NCBI GenBank assembly: GCA_963556255.1 | Contig: OY744609.1 | Location: forward strand, 20,290,609-20,354,608 | DNA: 64,000 nt | Reading direction: 5' to 3' | Source: Allolobophora icterica | Taxonomy: Eukaryota > Annelida > Clitellata > Crassiclitellata > Lumbricidae | In this document: positions 61,057 through 64,000 of the stretch, one piece after another | How positions within the stretch are numbered: the stretch's first letter is position 1 | Layout of the letters: each line of letters begins with the position of its first letter | Made by a program: the position numbers and the translations under genes | Notes under the pieces: model-generated | Seen by the model: only the letters and a program-made list of their open reading frames with translations | Told to the model about the DNA's origin: nothing | Databases searched by the model: none

Positions 61057-63600
61057 TATCACTGATTACACAGACAGTTCTGGCATGATACGAAACAGAA
61101 CACGATCGGGAGATGATAGTATAGCTCTGCTCATGATGCTCTAGACTCTAGAGTGTGAAGGAAAGGAGTTTCAATGGAAAGGTGTAGGAAGAGTAAGAAG
61201 GGTAAATTGTCCCGTCGTTCCTGCCCTGGATTTGAATCGGACTCCAGTTTCTCCAACTCATTTGATGTCAACTGCATTCATTCCAGTGGGACTATGGAAA
61301 TTGTTAGGTAACTGGCCCAAGATCATTACACGGAGTCCCCTCGGCATGTTCCAACCTGTAGATGTTAGGTCGCAGATCTAAGTATACTAAAGTACCGGGG
61401 TACTATTTTGTTAATTTGTATATTACATTAAATCTAGTCTTCGAAATATTTTGATACAATACAATGCCAGACAGTACAAATATGGGTGAGACAATTCAGA
61501 AGAATATTGCAGTTGTTACAATGTTCAACGCATACTGCCTGACCCCACTGGATCTTGTCATCATCTTGACCTGAAACTGATTTCAACCCTACCTGCCTGT
61601 GGATTTTGTTTTGACTAAGCGCCTGTAAATGAACTGGTTCATACAACTCTGGTTTTTGCAGAGATCTCGAGATTACGATTACATTTCAAACTACACTGTT
61701 TGCCTCAATGGTGTTGGGAGGGAGTAGAAGAATACCCTGCCATCGTGCCCATAAACATTCAAATGGGCAAATTTATGCCCTACGTGTCCTATATGGGAAT
61801 ATGGGCTCTTTATGGTCATACTGCTTTCATATAGGTAGGCTTCAACATTTTCCTATGATTTTTCTGTTTGCCTACCTCTTTCCCTTTGCATGTACTCTTT
61901 CCTTCTGCTTCATTTTCTCACTTCTCTACTAGCACAACCTGAATGCTGTTATTTACTTGGCTTCAGTTGCTTGCATTATCATACATATAATATCCATATT
62001 GTCTGTGTCTGTCGGAGGACGCTACGTCACAAACGGTTTCTGTTCTATTGTGAAACGGTTTGTGACGTCAGTACTGCAGTCTTGACGACGGCGGTCTTGA
62101 CGACGGCGATCAGAGCATTTTAACCAAAGACGCATATAGACCTATATACACTGCCGTCACGTCATAATATGACGAGAAAATACTCTAGTTGCTAAAATGA
62201 AGTGCTTAGAAACACAATCGTCCATTGAAAATCTGAAATGTAAGCCTTGGTCTGATAACTGATAACACGTACAGAAAAGCACATGTATTTTCACGTCATT
62301 ACAAAAATATGTTAAACCGATCGCTCACATTACAGCAAGAAGAGAAATCAAACTTAAAATTTAGGCCTACATAATTACATCTGAAAGCACAATTCATTGT
62401 GAAGTGGCTTTAATGTAAGGAAAGCAAACCATATCTCGGGCTCCACGGGGAACATCCTGGAGCATTGATTTCAGCTCTCTGGCCCTTGAACCTTTGTGAA
62501 TGGATGAAAGGACATATGGTCAGTGCATCAAAGGAGTTGCCGTTTGCTTCTCAGCTTGTGCCGGTGTCAAATATATTGCATAGAGACAATCTCGTATTAT
62601 TTGGACAAGGATAGGCTTATATATATCGATCTATATAGCATGATAGATCGTCTAAACTGATTGCTAGACCGTTAGTCTTTGCACTGTGACTCGTACTTAA
62701 CAAGCACGTGTTGTCCTGTCCTGCTGCTGTTGTCTTTGTCAAAAATCAGAACTCTGAGACCACGATTAAAATAATAAGCAAAATACACGTATTAGGGCCT
62801 AAGTAAAGTCGATAGCTTAGCAACTGGTTTCGACTTGAGGGCTTAGCGGCGGTGGTGCCGGGGACTGGGGTGACTAGAACTAAGAAGGCTTGAAACACAG
62901 TAGACATGGTATCCACAATCAGGCGCTATATGAATGTCTATATCCAGACACAAAAATACAAGGTGGTGGCGGCCTCAGCAGTGTCAATACACTATTATAA
63001 CTGCATTACATGTACCAGTAACATCTGGAAACAAGAGACACAAATATAGCCAGAACCAAGTGACAACAACAAAATGTCTGACTTTAAGCAGCTTGCTAAT
63101 GTTTTGGACACAGGACAGCCTGTGTTTACGATCACTTTGGATATACATTAGTGTCAGCTGTTAGCAAAAATTGTTTGAAAGCCATCAAAGACGCTGATGT
63201 TTACATATAATTCAACCAAACGGAGCACCAGAAACATACATCCACAGGCGTGTTGAGCTACATAAAATCTTGCACTAAAAATACGCAAAACTTCGTATAA
63301 AAGAGATTTTGACTTCTAACTGAATACGTTAACTATCCATTCTTCTATGTTCAACAGCAAGTAATTCACATTAACTGACAGAAAATTTTCACTTCCTACA
63401 TTCAAAGTGATTAAACAAAAGGCAAAATTTAGTCTGACGTTAAACAAGCTACTTAATTTAGTTCTTATTTGACAACATTAAACGTATATTATCAGAATTT
63501 GGCACCATTAAACAGTAAACGACCTTTCAAGTTTCGGATCTGCAAAGACAACTACAGAGAATTTTGTATTTTGGAAGCAAATAAGCACTGGCAACCTAGA
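61057..63600. other. Intergenic; no gene recognised
   Basis: Only remnants are seen: GAGATTACGATTACATTT at about 61669 (LINE tail-like), TATATGGGAATATGGGCTC at 61789 (resembles the inverted text near 41035) and the TIR-like segment at 62809. Downstream of the gene whose last exon is at 63719. Confidence 0.45.
62809..62868. repeat. Solo terminal repeat related to the 8061 copy
   Basis: GTCGATAGCTTAGCAACTGG, TTTCGACTTGAGGGCTTAGC and GCCGGGGACT form the reverse complement of 8061-8125. A solo end of the GTCCCCGG transposon family, 54 kb away. Confidence 0.8.
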
Positions 63601-63603
63601 AGG

Positions 63604-63609
63604 TTTATT
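63604..63609 (-). terminator. Polyadenylation signal AATAAA
   Basis: Minus-strand AATAAA (TTTATT on the plus strand), 110 bases downstream of the stop codon of the 63719 exon; suitable spacing for its 3'UTR. Confidence 0.5.
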
Positions 63610-63718
63610 CAGTAGTTTTTGGCATAACAAGGCCTATTTAATCTTTTCAAAATAAGTCTCTATAGCAAAGTATTCACGAAAGCAATCGGGTCCATTTGCT
63701 GCTGGTGCATCTGTTGGT

Positions 63719-63805
63719 TTAGCCCACTTTGATGTCGGTCATTTCGGTAACCAGTTGTTTACCGTTCCAGTTGGTACGGAACTGCTCTGGGATTGGATAC
63801 TCTTT
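63719..63805 (-). CDS. Last coding exon of an unidentified gene (3'-terminal)
   Basis: Acceptor AATTACAG ends at 63806. The open phase-0 frame encodes KEYPIPEQFRTNWNGKQLVT, then EMTDIKVG and TAA at 63721-63719. A minus-strand AATAAA lies at 63609-63604, about 110 bases after the stop. The compact, non-repetitive, well-bounded exon looks like a real host gene continuing to the right of the window. I do not recognise the family. Confidence 0.6.
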   Translation of the reverse strand, partial: KEYPIPEQFRTNWNGKQLVTEMTDIKVG

Positions 63806-63825
63806 CTGTAATTATCAGAAACGAG

Positions 63826-63890
63826 AACAGAGAATTCAGTTTTAAACAGAGAATTCAGTTTTAAACAGAGAATTCAGTTTTAAACAGAGA
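63826..63890. repeat. 19-bp tandem repeat
   Basis: ACAGAGAATTCAGTTTTAA is repeated three times, with a partial fourth copy, in the intron next to the last exon. Confidence 0.97.
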
Positions 63891-64000
63891 ATTAATTGTT
63901 CACAAAAGATAATTTAGTTTTTAAAAATGGAGAATTAGTTGTTTTAACAAAGATTTAGGTTTATTTCAATAGAATACCAAGTTTCATGTGGTCTGTACGG

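Overview
This is a non-coding-rich window of an animal nuclear genome. The evidence is a nuclear receptor gene split into exons with consistent GT/AG splice sites, several clades of non-LTR retrotransposon, many hAT-type DNA transposons and their short derivatives, tRNA-derived SINEs and long microsatellites. The palindromic word TAGGCCTA and its variants recur throughout. I associate that with marine invertebrates, but the species cannot be fixed from this window.

The one host gene I can reconstruct is on the minus strand. It is a retinoid-related orphan receptor (ROR / NR1F, the family of insect HR3). Ten well-supported coding exons (28914 down to 18665) and one inferred short first coding exon (33554-33548) join in frame into about 482 residues. 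They encode a short N-terminus, a two-zinc-finger DNA-binding domain, a C-terminal extension, a hinge and a full ligand-binding domain ending in an AF-2 helix. A second gene is represented only by its last coding exon at the right edge (63805-63719, minus strand).

Region by region. 1-2.1 kb: microsatellite, LINE 3' end, a (TAA)n/(TTA)n palindrome and a hairpin. 3.6-9.4 kb: nested transposons, with at least six hAT-like insertions carrying perfect 8-bp target duplications, an element with ~80-bp terminal inverted repeats and TA duplication, and a pseudogene of a repeat-associated protein. 9.4-18.6 kb: mostly unrecognised, apart from a 1.5-kb inverted-repeat element with an internal ACGGAGTGGAC motif array. 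18.6-33.6 kb: ROR gene with SINE, LINE and hAT remnants in introns. 34-44.4 kb: LINE fragments, MITEs, SINE, minisatellites. 44.6-49.5 kb: a ~5-kb composite hAT-ended element with mirrored 153-bp repeats around fragments of a broken gene. 49.5-52 kb: a SINE split by a MITE, then a 279-codon coiled-coil ORF behind a TATA box and E2F-like sites. 52.5-55.4 kb: an almost intact retrotransposon ORF with reverse transcriptase and restriction-like endonuclease, bracketed by (ATT)n. 55.5-57.9 kb: an L2/CR1-like LINE between 28-bp inverted repeats. 58-61 kb: tandem repeats and a MITE.

The most notable result is structural. Thirteen independent insertions have perfect 8-bp duplications plus matching terminal inverted repeats. 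They are clustered outside the ROR exon 2-11 block, and several interrupt older transposons, so their relative ages can be read from the nesting.
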